This document shows positions 25,358 to 35,148 of a stretch of DNA of 64,000 nucleotides, one piece after another; position 1 is the stretch's first letter; the number at the start of each line of letters is the position of its first letter. The stretch covers positions 29,496-93,495 of the forward strand of contig NZ_HE998572.1 of the NCBI RefSeq assembly GCF_000327285.1, given 5' to 3'. The translations under genes were made by a program, and so were the position numbers. Under the pieces are notes generated by a model. That model saw only the letters and a program-made list of their open reading frames with translations, did no database searches and was not told where the DNA came from. This DNA comes from Holdemania massiliensis AP2. Lineage in GTDB: Bacteria > Bacillota_I > Bacilli_A > Erysipelotrichales > Erysipelotrichaceae.

Positions 25358-26898
25358 GCCTGCACCTCTTTATTCTGATTCATCTTGTGCCGGATTAAAC
25401 GCCATCCGCGCTGAATCAGCTTGCGGAAGGAAGCATAGGAGAACCAGTAAACAATCGTAAACACCACAAACACAATCATGCCCAGAATGACGCAGCCGAT
25501 CAGAAAATGCAGGGTTGACGAGGTGACAAACGCCTGCTGCGTCTGCCAACCCGCATAGGCCGCCGCTCCGATCAAGACCGCCACGGCCAAGCGGGAGAAC
25601 ACCATCTTATAGTAACGCAGCGGATTTAACCGGAATACTTTTTTATAAACCAAGACCGGATTATAGAGGAAATCCACGGTCCAGTTCGTCAGCATCGTCG
25701 CGGCCAAGACCCCCGCAATACCTAAAGGCTGAATCAAGACGATCGACAGCACAACCTTGGAAATTGCCAGCAGGTAAGCGTTGTTTTTGGCATCCTTAAA
25801 CAGGCCGTTGGCATCGCGGCAGATGATGATCGGCTCACGCATCGTCATGTAGAAAATATTGATCGCAAATAAGAAGGCGATCAGGAGGGTCACCGAATAT
25901 TCAGGACGCATTTTCATCCAGATCAGCACGAACCGCCCGATTACCACAAAGATGCAGACCCCGATGATCGAAGCGATGTAAACCGCAAAGTTGAAAAACT
26001 CAGTAAACACGCTGTAGGAATCCGCACCGGAGTCATTGAACAGATTGCCGAAGCTGTTGATCGGCGAGGTGATCGCGGAATTGATAATCTTCGACACCGA
26101 TTCCGTCAGATAACTGTAAGATCCGTACACGCTGGTCATCGTGTAGCCCATGAAAAAGGTGATGACAAGATTATCAGTATTGTTGGTGGCCAGCGTCGAT
26201 AGACGCTGAATAATCGTATATTTTGCGTTCTTCTGAAAAGCGTCATCATACGCCAGCTGCTTGTTTTCCTTCAGCCACGGATAATTTTTCAAGGCAATCC
26301 GGCGGGCGATGAAGTTGGCGATGAACACCTGCAGCCCTTCGATGAGGAAGATATAGACATACGGCAGTTTCAGCAGGATGACCCCCACCATCAAGACCAT
26401 CCGCAAAATCGCAATCGTCTGAATCCAGATGTTGATTTTGTACTCCTTTTGATCGGCGATGATGACAAAATTCGGTCCCATCAAAAAGTAAGACAAACCA
26501 AAAGGAACACAAAGGATCAAAAACATCGTGACCGTTTCACCATATCCCAATGGGGACTGGGCAAACATCGGAAATAACAGCGCCGTCAGCGCGCCGACGA
26601 TCAGTACCGCCATGCCGGTGAAGCGGAATACCTTGACCGCACCGTTATAAATCGACAGCACTTTGCCGCGGTCATCCTCGGCCAGCGGCTTAAACAACAG
26701 CTGGCGGAAAGCCAGCGAATAGCTCAGCTCAAAGACGTTCAGAAAAGTGATCACATTCATGATCGTCAGCTGCAGGCCGTTGAGGTCGCTGCCATACAGA
26801 TCGATGAACATCCGCACCTTGATAAATCCGAAAATCGGAAGAGCCACGCTGGTGATCAGACTCACCAAAAAATTGTAAAATGAATATCTTGTACGCAT
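25354..26898 (-). CDS. Wzx-type polysaccharide flippase (first copy)
   Basis: 514 residues with 12-14 predicted membrane helices, beginning RTRYSFYNFLVSLITSVALPIFGF, the MOP/PST flippase arrangement. Charged loops such as FKPLAEDDRGKVLSIYNGA separate the helices. The family carries undecaprenyl-linked repeat units across the membrane. It sits 15 bases after a GT2 gene and overlaps the GH43 lipoprotein gene, so all three are co-transcribed. A second, unrelated-looking flippase lies at 32457-33911; two flippases hint at two different repeat units. Start ATG follows AAAGGAGGAGCTT. Confidence 0.88.
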   Translation of the reverse strand: MRTRYSFYNFLVSLITSVALPIFGFIKVRMFIDLYGSDLNGLQLTIMNVITFLNVFELSYSLAFRQLLFKPLAEDDRGKVLSIYNGAVKVFRFTGMAVLIVGALTALLFPMFAQSPLGYGETVTMFLILCVPFGLSYFLMGPNFVIIADQKEYKINIWIQTIAILRMVLMVGVILLKLPYVYIFLIEGLQVFIANFIARRIALKNYPWLKENKQLAYDDAFQKNAKYTIIQRLSTLATNNTDNLVITFFMGYTMTSVYGSYSYLTESVSKIINSAITSPINSFGNLFNDSGADSYSVFTEFFNFAVYIASIIGVCIFVVIGRFVLIWMKMRPEYSVTLLIAFLFAINIFYMTMREPIIICRDANGLFKDAKNNAYLLAISKVVLSIVLIQPLGIAGVLAATMLTNWTVDFLYNPVLVYKKVFRLNPLRYYKMVFSRLAVAVLIGAAAYAGWQTQQAFVTSSTLHFLIGCVILGMIVFVVFTIVYWFSYASFRKLIQRGWRLIRHKMNQNKEVQA

Positions 26899-26912
26899 AA
26901 GCTCCTCCTTTC

Positions 26913-27872
26913 TTAATGAATCACTCGCTTATAAAGCGGCAGCGTCAGACTGCCGAAGGTTTTTAAAAACAACTGATCTTTCCATCCCAGATATCGGATG
27001 TACGGATTCTTTTTCCAGTGGGGATAGAACTGCTGCATGACGGTATCGCTCATCGTTTTCAATTCTTTTGTTAACGGTGAGCGCAGAAAGCGGAACATGC
27101 CGTACAGCCGCAGATGCTCAATATGTAAATATTCCAGTTCATCGTGATATTGTTCGCTGCATCCCATCGCCGCGAACTGATCGCGAACCTGCTTCATCAC
27201 GGGAAAGATTTCCTTCAGCCGCGCGCTTTGGGTCACCGACATGATCGAGCCTTCCCGCTGGCGGTAATGAATCCACGCGGCATGCTGAATCCCAATCTTT
27301 TGACATTGGGCGAAAATCGGCATCGTCACCGGGATATCCTCATACCAGGTCCCGATTGGATAACGAAACTGCTGCTTCATGAAGAAATCAGCGCGATAGA
27401 GCTTGTTCCAGGCAAACATCGGCGACAGAAAGGCTTGTTTGATCGGACTTTCAAAGGCATGCGGATTCAGTCCCGGCATGATCCAGGACGGCTGTCCGTT
27501 TTCATAAAAGTATTCGATGTCGCTGACCACTACATCCGCGCCCTGTTTCATCACTTCTGCCATTTGGGCATAATAATCCGGATCCGCCCAGTCGTCGCTG
27601 TCTAAGAAAGCAATCCACTCACCTTCCGCTTTGTCCATCGCAAAGTTGCGGGCATCGGACAGGCCGCCGTTGGGCTTGTTCAGCTGCGCAAACAAGCTGG
27701 GAAAACGACGGACATAGTCGGCGATGATCTGGGGGGAGGTGTCGGTCGAGCCGTCGTTCACCACCAGAACCTGTAAATTCGGATAGGTTTGCGCTGCCAG
27801 CGAATCCAAGCATTCCGGCAAATATTTTTCCACGTTGTAAACGGGGACAATCACAGTTATTTTCGGTTCCAC
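26913..27872 (-). CDS. GT2 family glycosyltransferase
   Basis: 319 residues; start is GTG at 27872, after CAGGAGGATCGCT. The GT-A fold is clear: KITVIVPVYNVEKYLPECLDSL at the N-terminus, VVNDGSTDTSP and the metal-binding FLDSDDW (about residues 90-96). The acceptor half has WYEDIPVTMPIF. No membrane helix. These enzymes add one sugar from a nucleotide donor to a lipid-linked precursor inside the cell; donor and acceptor cannot be assigned. In operon with the flippase downstream; an extended -10 lies just upstream. Confidence 0.92.
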   Translation of the reverse strand: MEPKITVIVPVYNVEKYLPECLDSLAAQTYPNLQVLVVNDGSTDTSPQIIADYVRRFPSLFAQLNKPNGGLSDARNFAMDKAEGEWIAFLDSDDWADPDYYAQMAEVMKQGADVVVSDIEYFYENGQPSWIMPGLNPHAFESPIKQAFLSPMFAWNKLYRADFFMKQQFRYPIGTWYEDIPVTMPIFAQCQKIGIQHAAWIHYRQREGSIMSVTQSARLKEIFPVMKQVRDQFAAMGCSEQYHDELEYLHIEHLRLYGMFRFLRSPLTKELKTMSDTVMQQFYPHWKKNPYIRYLGWKDQLFLKTFGSLTLPLYKRVIH

Positions 27873-27897
27873 AGCGATCCTCCTGTTTCATGCAATA

Positions 27898-27906
27898 AGT
27901 ATATCA
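27898..27906 (-). promoter_or_regulatory. Extended -10 promoter before the GT2/flippase/GH43 unit
   Basis: Minus-strand TGATATACT, whose TGA is the stop codon of the upstream YfhO gene. No clear -35. It gives a short leader for the GTG start at 27872. Confidence 0.45.
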
Positions 27907-30426
27907 TAAACCACTCCCAGCCGTTCGTTTTTTTCGTGTGTGAAGCAAGCCGACGAAAGCCATTAGAGCGCCGGCCGCGCTCACCGCTAATCCCAGCGTC
28001 AACCCCCGCGGCCAGAAATGCAGGGTGATCTCATGGGTACCCGCCGTCAGCGGCAATTCAATAAACGTGTTTTGAAAGACTTCAATCGGAACTGTGTTGC
28101 CGTCGATTTCAGCCTTCCAGCCTTTGTCAAACGGGATCGTTGTCAGCAGCTTCTGCCCTGCTTCAGCCTGAACCTGCATCGTGATCGTTGAACCGTGGAT
28201 CTCGATGTCTTTTGCGCCCTGCTTTTGAACCTGCGCCGCCCACTCAGCCAGCGCCGACAAATCCAGTGAGAATACCTCAGCCTTGCTCAGCCGCAGCAAT
28301 TCATCGCGAACGACCAGCTGAACGAGAATATCCTCGCCGGGCGCATACGCGCCGAGGTACTGAGCTCCGGCATTGTAGCCGGTATGATCATCCCGGGCGT
28401 AGTTCTGATTGATCCACAGCTGATACCACGTTTCATCCGTTTCATAAGGCAGCTGCAGGTAGAGCGGATCTTCCTCGTTTAACGACTGCGTATAAATCGC
28501 AATCGAAGTTTCCGCGCCGGGACGCCGAGCCACAACTAGCGGCGAACTGCTCAATTCATTGCCATCCCAGACAAACAAATCAGGATCCTTCAGCGGAGTG
28601 ATGATCGGCTCAGCGCCGCACAGTTGAGCCAGCTCATTCTGGGCCAGAAGCGTCGTCGTCTGCGGAATCGGGGCATCACCACGATCTTCAATCACAAACC
28701 CCAGCGGCAGCGCATACGGATTTTCGAGAATTTCAAAGGTGGATGTTTCAGCGATTTTCGAGTAGTGATCGGCCTGCGTCTGAACATGAATTTCGCCTTT
28801 TTCCCGCAAGAGATAGCGAAGGCCGAGAAACGCGTCGAGAAACAGCGTCGTGCCCTGGTAAGTGCTGCCGAACATCCGATGACTGACGCCGTAGTGTTCA
28901 AGAAAATCGCTGACCTTCTTATCATAGGTCGACGAATAGTGAGAAATACCCGGATAGTTATAGCCCAAACCTTCATTCTGGTTGCGCATCGACAGATTTT
29001 CGATGCGATAGCCGGACTCAGACTCAAAACTAGCTAAAGCTTCCTGCACCGCGCTTTGATAATCCAGCACTTCCTGGGCTGAAGCATAGCCATCATAGAC
29101 GTTATCGTGATCCAAAGAACGGAAGGCCGCCGTACAGGACAGCGCCAATTCCCCGACTACAACTACCGCCAAAACTTTCTGGAATCCATAAACAAGCAAT
29201 GCCGTGATCACCATAAGGAGTCCAGCCGCGGCCAGTTTCACCGGCAGCGTCATCGTCGTATTGCAGGCTAACAGAATCAGACTGAGCGCACTGCCCCAAA
29301 GCAGCGACCGCTGATCCCGGCTTTCCCAAACCTGTGCCGCTGTTGCAATCAGCCAAAAGATGATCACAAAGCTGAATCGAGATGGAAAACCATAGGGCAT
29401 GGAAAGAAAATGCCACAGTTTGTAGAACGGCGTGATCAGCACGGAGGCGGCAAACAACAGCAGCATCAGCCCATCGACAACTTTTTTCCGCTTTGATCGA
29501 GATCGTTGAAAAAACGAAGAGAGCACCAGAATTAAACAAAGCAGCCCGGCGTAGTCAAACGTGATTTCCTGTCCTAACGTAACCGCCGGGACAAACGGGA
29601 AGGCATTGTTCAGCCCGATCAAGCGCTCCATGCTGAATGAAGGCAAAACCTGCGCCGGCTGAACAAGGCGGTTATTGATCACAGAGAGAAAGCTTGGAAT
29701 TAACAGCCATCCATTGCAGGCTAAACCAATCCCCATCCCCAAAATGCCTTTTTTCAGCACGGTTAAAAAGGGAATCGTCGGTTTCTCGCTGAAATAGCGC
29801 GCCAAAACAAACAGGTAGGCAAACATCAGTCCCATCAGCGCGGTGTAATAATTGGAAAAGACGCTGACCGCCACTGCCAAGGTAAACAGCTTCGCCGATT
29901 TCCCCTGCAGAATCCGCTCGGCTCCCCATAACAAGACCGGCAGCCAAATCAGCCCATCCAGCCACATCACGCATTGAGAATAGGCGATCGCCGTCCCGCT
30001 GAAGGCATAACCCAGTGCAAACAGACCGTGAATGCAGCGCTGACCAAAGCGTTGATCGAGATAGATCAGCATGGTCATACAGCACAAACTCAGTTTGATC
30101 AGCGTTACCCCGCTGATGGACAGCAGAATGGCCTCTTGAGGCAGCAGCGCAAAAAGCAGCTGCAGCGGACTGGAACAGTAATAGGAAAAAATCGGAATGA
30201 AGCTGCTGCCCATCCCCGCAGCCGATGCATAAGTCAGGCTGTTTTGTCCGGTGACAATGGTATGCAGATACTTGAAGTATTCCACATACTGAATGTTCAG
30301 ATCATTGATCAGCAGGGAACGTCCGCCAAAAGGAACAAAGCCCAGGACGGCGAAAATCCCGCACAGCAGGACGAACGTACCCAGAAAAGCGAGAAGCGGC
30401 CGGCGGCTTATTTTCAGTCCGCGCAT
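27904..30426 (-). CDS. YfhO-family membrane protein (1 of 5)
   Basis: 840 residues. An N-terminal GT-C-like membrane half with about 12 helices carries the loop-1 acidic motif SLLINDLNIQYVEYFKYLH, where the D is the expected catalytic base. A large extracytoplasmic C-terminal part follows (about 430-790), ending in the family's beta module IPFDKGWKAEIDGNTVPIEVF plus GTHEITLHFWPRGLTLGL and a last helix. In B. subtilis and Listeria, YfhO-type proteins add sugars from undecaprenyl phosphate to lipoteichoic acid. ATG at 30426 is preceded by AAGGAGTAGCGG, and only 3 bases separate it from the GT2 gene upstream, so they are coupled. Acceptor and sugar here unknown. Confidence 0.9.
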   Translation of the reverse strand: MRGLKISRRPLLAFLGTFVLLCGIFAVLGFVPFGGRSLLINDLNIQYVEYFKYLHTIVTGQNSLTYASAAGMGSSFIPIFSYYCSSPLQLLFALLPQEAILLSISGVTLIKLSLCCMTMLIYLDQRFGQRCIHGLFALGYAFSGTAIAYSQCVMWLDGLIWLPVLLWGAERILQGKSAKLFTLAVAVSVFSNYYTALMGLMFAYLFVLARYFSEKPTIPFLTVLKKGILGMGIGLACNGWLLIPSFLSVINNRLVQPAQVLPSFSMERLIGLNNAFPFVPAVTLGQEITFDYAGLLCLILVLSSFFQRSRSKRKKVVDGLMLLLFAASVLITPFYKLWHFLSMPYGFPSRFSFVIIFWLIATAAQVWESRDQRSLLWGSALSLILLACNTTMTLPVKLAAAGLLMVITALLVYGFQKVLAVVVVGELALSCTAAFRSLDHDNVYDGYASAQEVLDYQSAVQEALASFESESGYRIENLSMRNQNEGLGYNYPGISHYSSTYDKKVSDFLEHYGVSHRMFGSTYQGTTLFLDAFLGLRYLLREKGEIHVQTQADHYSKIAETSTFEILENPYALPLGFVIEDRGDAPIPQTTTLLAQNELAQLCGAEPIITPLKDPDLFVWDGNELSSSPLVVARRPGAETSIAIYTQSLNEEDPLYLQLPYETDETWYQLWINQNYARDDHTGYNAGAQYLGAYAPGEDILVQLVVRDELLRLSKAEVFSLDLSALAEWAAQVQKQGAKDIEIHGSTITMQVQAEAGQKLLTTIPFDKGWKAEIDGNTVPIEVFQNTFIELPLTAGTHEITLHFWPRGLTLGLAVSAAGALMAFVGLLHTRKKRTAGSGL

Positions 30427-30429
30427 CCG

Positions 30430-31452
30430 CTACTCCTTGACGAAGGACTTCACCCAGCGGCGATAAACCGGATGCGAAAGGAAGGAGGTCAGGACAAGCT
30501 TATCCTTCAGCCGTTCCCGATTTCCGGTGTAGCCAAAGCGCTCCATCCCTTGAAGGATTGCCGAGCGATACGGCATCAGCTTTTTTACTAAACCATACAG
30601 AACTTCCGCATGCGCCTGTTTTTCCTCCGGCGTGCCCTTAATCCGGCGCAGCTGATAGAAGGAAAATTTGTAAGCTTCAAAAATCCGATAGTAAAACAGA
30701 TCCGGTACCTCCGGACAGGACTTTGCCTGATCCAGAATCGTGGAAAAGACCTGGGCATGCGCGTCAATCACCTGCGGCTTCAGATCCGTCATCGTGTTGC
30801 CGGCCCGGTCGATCAGATAATACGCCAGAGCTTTATCCGTATAAACTACGTTTTTCGCATTCAACAGACTGATATAGAACAACAGATTGTCGGTGTAGCC
30901 GATTTTATGCGGAAACTGAATCTTCTCAGCTAAGCTGCGGCGGTACAGTTTGGCATGCGGAGAGGGATCGATGAAGAAAAGATTTTCAAATTCATCGGTT
31001 TCCTTACGATAACAATGACCGGACTGCAGGGTTGTAAACTTGGTGTTGTAGGCTGGATCATAGGTCTGTTCATCACTGTCAGAATAAATAAAATTCTTAC
31101 TGCCGATCACCAGATCGGCCTGATGGGCATCGGCCAGACCAACTAACGTTTCCAATGCGTTGTCAGCAAGATAATCATCCGGATCACAGACCAGAAAATA
31201 CTCCGAGTCCAATCGGGCAATCGCCATTTCCAGAACTGAACCATATCCGCCGTTTTCCTTGCGGATCGCCACGACTTTCTCTGGATAAGCTGCGGCATAG
31301 CGGTCAATGATCGGCTGTTCGTTTTTCGGCGAACCGTCGTTAACAGCGTAGATGACATAGTCGGAATAGGTCTGGCGCAGCAGGGAATCCAGACACTTGG
31401 CAACATATTCCTCCACATTATAAATGGGTACGATGATGGTAACTTTACTCAT
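30430..31452 (-). CDS. GT2 family glycosyltransferase
   Basis: 340 residues, soluble. N-terminal VTIIVPIYNVEEYVAKCLDSLL, AVNDGSPKNEQPI, and a variant metal motif CDPDDYLADN (DPDD in place of DSDD) near residue 91. Acceptor side has FIDPSPHAKLYRRSL and IGYTDNLLFY. Likely adds one sugar to a lipid-linked repeat unit in the cytoplasm. Its gene runs directly into the YfhO gene (3-base gap). Start ATG follows ATAAAGGAGAAGCTGACT. Confidence 0.92.
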   Translation of the reverse strand: MSKVTIIVPIYNVEEYVAKCLDSLLRQTYSDYVIYAVNDGSPKNEQPIIDRYAAAYPEKVVAIRKENGGYGSVLEMAIARLDSEYFLVCDPDDYLADNALETLVGLADAHQADLVIGSKNFIYSDSDEQTYDPAYNTKFTTLQSGHCYRKETDEFENLFFIDPSPHAKLYRRSLAEKIQFPHKIGYTDNLLFYISLLNAKNVVYTDKALAYYLIDRAGNTMTDLKPQVIDAHAQVFSTILDQAKSCPEVPDLFYYRIFEAYKFSFYQLRRIKGTPEEKQAHAEVLYGLVKKLMPYRSAILQGMERFGYTGNRERLKDKLVLTSFLSHPVYRRWVKSFVKE

Positions 31453-31486
31453 AGTCAGCTTCTCCTTTATTTCATGGTTCAGGGGC

Positions 31487-32464
31487 TTAGCGACGAAGCA
31501 GGCTGCGGGTGCGCAGATAGGCTTTCAGTGCCTGCGGACGCATGTAGATCCAGTCATTTTTCTGGCGGTTGATCGGATATCGGCATTCCGGATAATCCGG
31601 AAACTGGGTATGAATGAAGGCAAAACAGGCGTCAATGTATTCATCGACCAGCTTTCGGTCTTTCACAGTTCGGGTTTTCTTCAGATTTTCAATAATGTTG
31701 ACGCAGGCCAGATATTTGAGTTCTTCATAATATTGATCAAAAACCCCTTCTTCACGATAATAGTTCATCGTTTCCTCAGCCATGTTCAGAATATGATAGG
31801 CCTTCTTGTTAAACGACTGAGTGATATTGCCTGGCCGGTCAGCCAAGTAATCATACAGCGGCTCATTGACGAAAGCGATGGATTTGGCTTTCAGCAGCAG
31901 CTTGTATGTCGTTCCCAGATCTTCATACAGATAACCGACCGGATAGGTGATGTTATTTTCCTGAAACAGGGAAAGCCGGTACATCTTGTTCCAGGCCGCA
32001 TTGAGAATGCGGGTAATCATCTCCGGATTTTCCTTTAGGGTATAGGTTTTCTCATCACTGTAGCGGTTGGCGATGACTTCTTTCGTCTTGGTTTTCATAA
32101 AGTATTGATAAACGTCAAAAATGACCAGATCCGCCCCTGTTTCATCGAGCTTGGCGGACGCTTTTTCCAGTGCCTGCGGCTCAAGAAAATCGTCTGAGTC
32201 GACAAACACGATATAAGGCGACGTGGCAAACTTCATGCCGTAGTTGCGGGCATCTGACAGTCCGCCGTTGGTCTTTTCCAGCACTTGAATGCGGGAATCC
32301 CGGTTTTTATAGATGTAAAGCAGTTCGTTGGAATGATCCGTTGAGCCATCGTCCACGCACAGAATCTCAATATCCTGCAGGGTCTGATGGATTAGGGAAT
32401 CCAGACATTTTTCAAGATAATCCTCGACGTTATAAACGGGTACAACAACGCTGACTTTACTCAT
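31487..32464 (-). CDS. GT2 family glycosyltransferase
   Basis: 325 residues, soluble. N-terminal VSVVVPVYNVEDYLEKCLDSLI, CVDDGSTDHSNELL and FVDSDDFLEP (about 91-100) give the GT-A nucleotide and metal site; GYLYEDLGTTYKLL marks the acceptor half. The start ATG overlaps the flippase gene end by 8 bases (32457-32464), showing tight coupling between transfer and export. Donor unknown. The C-terminus YMRPQALKAYLRTRSLLRR is basic and may bind the membrane face. Confidence 0.92.
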   Translation of the reverse strand: MSKVSVVVPVYNVEDYLEKCLDSLIHQTLQDIEILCVDDGSTDHSNELLYIYKNRDSRIQVLEKTNGGLSDARNYGMKFATSPYIVFVDSDDFLEPQALEKASAKLDETGADLVIFDVYQYFMKTKTKEVIANRYSDEKTYTLKENPEMITRILNAAWNKMYRLSLFQENNITYPVGYLYEDLGTTYKLLLKAKSIAFVNEPLYDYLADRPGNITQSFNKKAYHILNMAEETMNYYREEGVFDQYYEELKYLACVNIIENLKKTRTVKDRKLVDEYIDACFAFIHTQFPDYPECRYPINRQKNDWIYMRPQALKAYLRTRSLLRR

Positions 32465-33911
32465 GGGCGGCTTCTCCTTTGCGATGATTTAGCACTTTGC
32501 GGATCAAGTTCATATGGAAATCGTCATTCATCAACGTCAGCAGGCCAAAATAGACGATTACGCCGGCAGCGATCTGAATGAGGTTGGTCGTAAATCGCGG
32601 ACCCATCGCCTCACCGATAAAATGAACAGGAAGCATCATGACCAGCGACGCGATGACATATTTTGTCACTTCCTGGATCCGGAAGCCGAGATTCAGCTGT
32701 CCCCGAATCGAGAGCCATTGCGTAAACGTCACCATAAACTCAGCGATGACAGAACCAGTAATCGCGCCAAACGCCCCGAGCTTCGGCATCAGCAGAGCGT
32801 TCAGGCAGAAATTCGTCACGGCCCCGATGATGACTGAACGGGTATATTCCTTCGTTCTTCCCACCGGCAAGAGATACTGCGTGCCAAACACATTGCTTAA
32901 GGAAATAAACAGGATGATCGGCGTCGTGAAGATGATCAACGGTGTTACGATCTGATAGGTTTCATCCAAAAACCATCCAATGAAATACGGGATCAGCGAA
33001 ATAATGCCGGCAATCATCGGAATCGCCAGATACAGCGCCATGCGTAGAGTCGTGCGGAGAAACCGCAGCACTTCCTCATCCTGTCCTTTGGCATGAATGT
33101 TGGCGATGCGCGGCAGCATCACACTGCCGATCGACGTGATAAAGAACAGAAACATTTTAATGAATCTTTGAGCCTGATTGTAAAAACTGACATGGCTGAC
33201 ATCGGCATACAGATATCCCAGCATAGAAACGTCCAGCATCGTATATACACTGGTCGCAATCTGCGGAATGAACAGCATCAGATTGGGTTTGAAATGCTTT
33301 AGGACATCCTTGAAGTGAATCGGCGTCCACCGGACATATTGTTTTAACTGCGTCCACATGATCAGCTGACCGAGAACTCCGGAACCGGCGTTGATAATGA
33401 TGAACAAGCCGAGATCAGAAGGCTTTTTGACAAACGCAAAAATCAGAATGATACCCAAGATCTTCACGATCATGTTGCGGATCGAAGCGGTTTTAAAATC
33501 CTCGACGCCATAGAAAAACCATGTGATATCGAGCGCTACTGACAACAGTGAAATCGTTTGAATTGTGGCGTACAGCCGCACGTTATCGCCAACGGTAAAC
33601 AAGTAAAGGAAATAGACGAGCGTCGAAGCGCACATGCTTAAAAACTGCATCGTAAAGATTTCAAAGAAGGTCTTTGACATCTTGATCTGATCGTCCCGCA
33701 CACGCGCGATTTCGCGGTTGCCATAAATCGATACGCCCATGATGCCAAACAGCACAAACCACTGCACGTTGCTGCCGGTCCAGTCGCTGATTCCCAGCAT
33801 CGTCGCCCCCAGCGTTCGGGTCACATACGGCACGGTAATCATCGGCGCTAAGACGACTAAGAGCTGATATAAAATATTATAGAAATAGTTTTGTAATATC
33901 TTTTTATCCAT
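32457..33911 (-). CDS. Wzx-type oligosaccharide flippase (second copy)
   Basis: 484 residues from ATG 33911, which follows AAAGGTGATTTT; the frame is open farther up but overlaps a terminator and promoter. The N-terminus NYFYNILYQLLVVLAPMITVPYVTRTLG is the classic Wzx/RfbX opening, then SIYGNREIARVRDD; 12-14 helices in all. Function: flips undecaprenyl-pyrophosphate repeat units outward for polymerisation. It differs in sequence from the flippase at 25354-26898, so the locus may make two polymers. First gene of a unit that continues with four GT and YfhO genes. Confidence 0.92.
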   Translation of the reverse strand: MDKKILQNYFYNILYQLLVVLAPMITVPYVTRTLGATMLGISDWTGSNVQWFVLFGIMGVSIYGNREIARVRDDQIKMSKTFFEIFTMQFLSMCASTLVYFLYLFTVGDNVRLYATIQTISLLSVALDITWFFYGVEDFKTASIRNMIVKILGIILIFAFVKKPSDLGLFIIINAGSGVLGQLIMWTQLKQYVRWTPIHFKDVLKHFKPNLMLFIPQIATSVYTMLDVSMLGYLYADVSHVSFYNQAQRFIKMFLFFITSIGSVMLPRIANIHAKGQDEEVLRFLRTTLRMALYLAIPMIAGIISLIPYFIGWFLDETYQIVTPLIIFTTPIILFISLSNVFGTQYLLPVGRTKEYTRSVIIGAVTNFCLNALLMPKLGAFGAITGSVIAEFMVTFTQWLSIRGQLNLGFRIQEVTKYVIASLVMMLPVHFIGEAMGPRFTTNLIQIAAGVIVYFGLLTLMNDDFHMNLIRKVLNHRKGEAAHE

Positions 33912-33927
33912 AAAATCACCTTTATTT

Positions 33928-33936
33928 AGTATACCA
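33928..33936 (-). promoter_or_regulatory. Extended -10 promoter before the second flippase gene
   Basis: Minus-strand TGGTATACT, 17 bases before the ATG, so the leader would be only about a dozen bases and carry just the ribosome site. Almost the same TGGTATACTA...AAAGGTGAT block precedes the GT2 gene at 50242. Confidence 0.55.
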
Positions 33937-33942
33937 TGAATA

Positions 33943-33972
33943 GAAGAAAACTGCGAATTGTTATCGCAGTTT
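33943..33972 (-). terminator. Terminator at the end of the glf gene
   Basis: Minus strand: AAACTGCGA (33972-33964), 7-base loop holding the rest of the stop codon region, TCGCAGTTT (33956-33948), then TCTTC. A perfect 9-bp stem that begins inside the last glf codons; the weak T-run may allow read-through. Confidence 0.6.
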
Positions 33973-35136
33973 CCCTGAATTAAACATTTGCAGCGCTTTG
34001 GCGACAATCGCGTCCATGTTGTAGTACTGATACTCAGCCAAACGGCCCAACAGATGCAGATTGTCAATGCCGCGGATCAGATCGCAATAGGCTTGATACT
34101 GCTTCCGGCATTCTTCTTTCGCAATCGGATAGTACGGAATATTCCCTTTTTCCGCATTGTGGTGATAAGTCAGCGGGTATTCAACCGCAATCGTTGTCGC
34201 TTCCGGTTGTTGGTCTGCCGGCATCAGCAGTTTATATTCCGTAATCCGGGTGAAGGCATTTTGTTCTGCCGGAGTTGGATAGTTGACAGTCGCCGCCTCC
34301 TGATAGGTCTGAGAGTGGCTTTGAAGATCAAATTCCAGGGAGCGATAAGGAAGCTCGCCTAATGGATAGTCAAGCAGATCGTCGATCGCTCCGGTGAAGA
34401 TCACGGGTCCGTCGAACACTTCGCCTTCAAACAAAATCTGCTTTTTATCGAGATCAACCTGCAGACAGGACTTGGCCTCCGTATTCAGACGAACTTCAAT
34501 TTTCTCGTTTTTCAGCATATTCTCAAAGATACCGGTAAATCCATGAGCCGGCATCATCTGGTAAGTGTCCTGGAAATATCGGTCATCATACGAAATATGC
34601 ACAGGCACACGGCCGGTCACCGCCGGATCGATTTCCTCCGGGGTCTGTCCCCATTGCTTCATCGTGTAATACTTAAAGACATGTTCGTAGATGTATTCGG
34701 CCAGTTCATTGATTTCCGGATTGGCATTCGCCCGCAGCTGCAGGATCGGTACTTTTTTCTCCATCCCGTATTCCTTGATTAACAGCGTCTTTAAGCGATC
34801 CGCCTTTTCCTTTGGGAAAGAGCGTTCAATCGTCGTCAGATTAAAGGGAATAGGCGCAACGATGCCGTTGATGTGTCCGAGGACGCGATGCTGGTAAGGA
34901 TACCAGTCGGTAAACTGCGAAAGGTAATCCACCACCTCTTTGGAATTGGTATGGAAGATATGCGGTCCATATTCATGGCGGCGGACGCCGTTTTCATCAA
35001 TATAGTCATACATGTTGCCGCCAAGATGCGCCCGTTTTTCCAAGACGAGCACGCGCTTGCCTGCGGCATTGGCAAAGCGTTCCGCCGCGACAGCGCCGGC
35101 AAAGCCTGCGCCGATAACAATTACTTCTGGTTTCAT
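33961..35136 (-). CDS. glf: UDP-galactopyranose mutase
   Basis: 391 residues, full length. FAD-binding VIVIGAGFAGAVAAERFA at the N-terminus, then the family hallmarks HLGGNMYDYIDENGVRRHEYGPHIFHT, FNLTTIERSFP and KYYTMKQWGQTPEEIDP. The C-terminus AEYQYYNMDAIVAKAL holds the conserved Y-x-Y-Y-N-M-D stretch. The enzyme turns UDP-galactopyranose into UDP-galactofuranose with reduced FAD, so the surface polymer should contain galactofuranose. It is the last gene of the nucleotide-sugar group rfbA-SDR-rfbB-glf, with 12 bases between it and rfbB. Start follows AAAAGGAGAACGGA. Confidence 0.97.
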   Translation of the reverse strand: MKPEVIVIGAGFAGAVAAERFANAAGKRVLVLEKRAHLGGNMYDYIDENGVRRHEYGPHIFHTNSKEVVDYLSQFTDWYPYQHRVLGHINGIVAPIPFNLTTIERSFPKEKADRLKTLLIKEYGMEKKVPILQLRANANPEINELAEYIYEHVFKYYTMKQWGQTPEEIDPAVTGRVPVHISYDDRYFQDTYQMMPAHGFTGIFENMLKNEKIEVRLNTEAKSCLQVDLDKKQILFEGEVFDGPVIFTGAIDDLLDYPLGELPYRSLEFDLQSHSQTYQEAATVNYPTPAEQNAFTRITEYKLLMPADQQPEATTIAVEYPLTYHHNAEKGNIPYYPIAKEECRKQYQAYCDLIRGIDNLHLLGRLAEYQYYNMDAIVAKALQMFNSGKLR

Positions 35137-35148
35137 TCCGTTCTCCTT

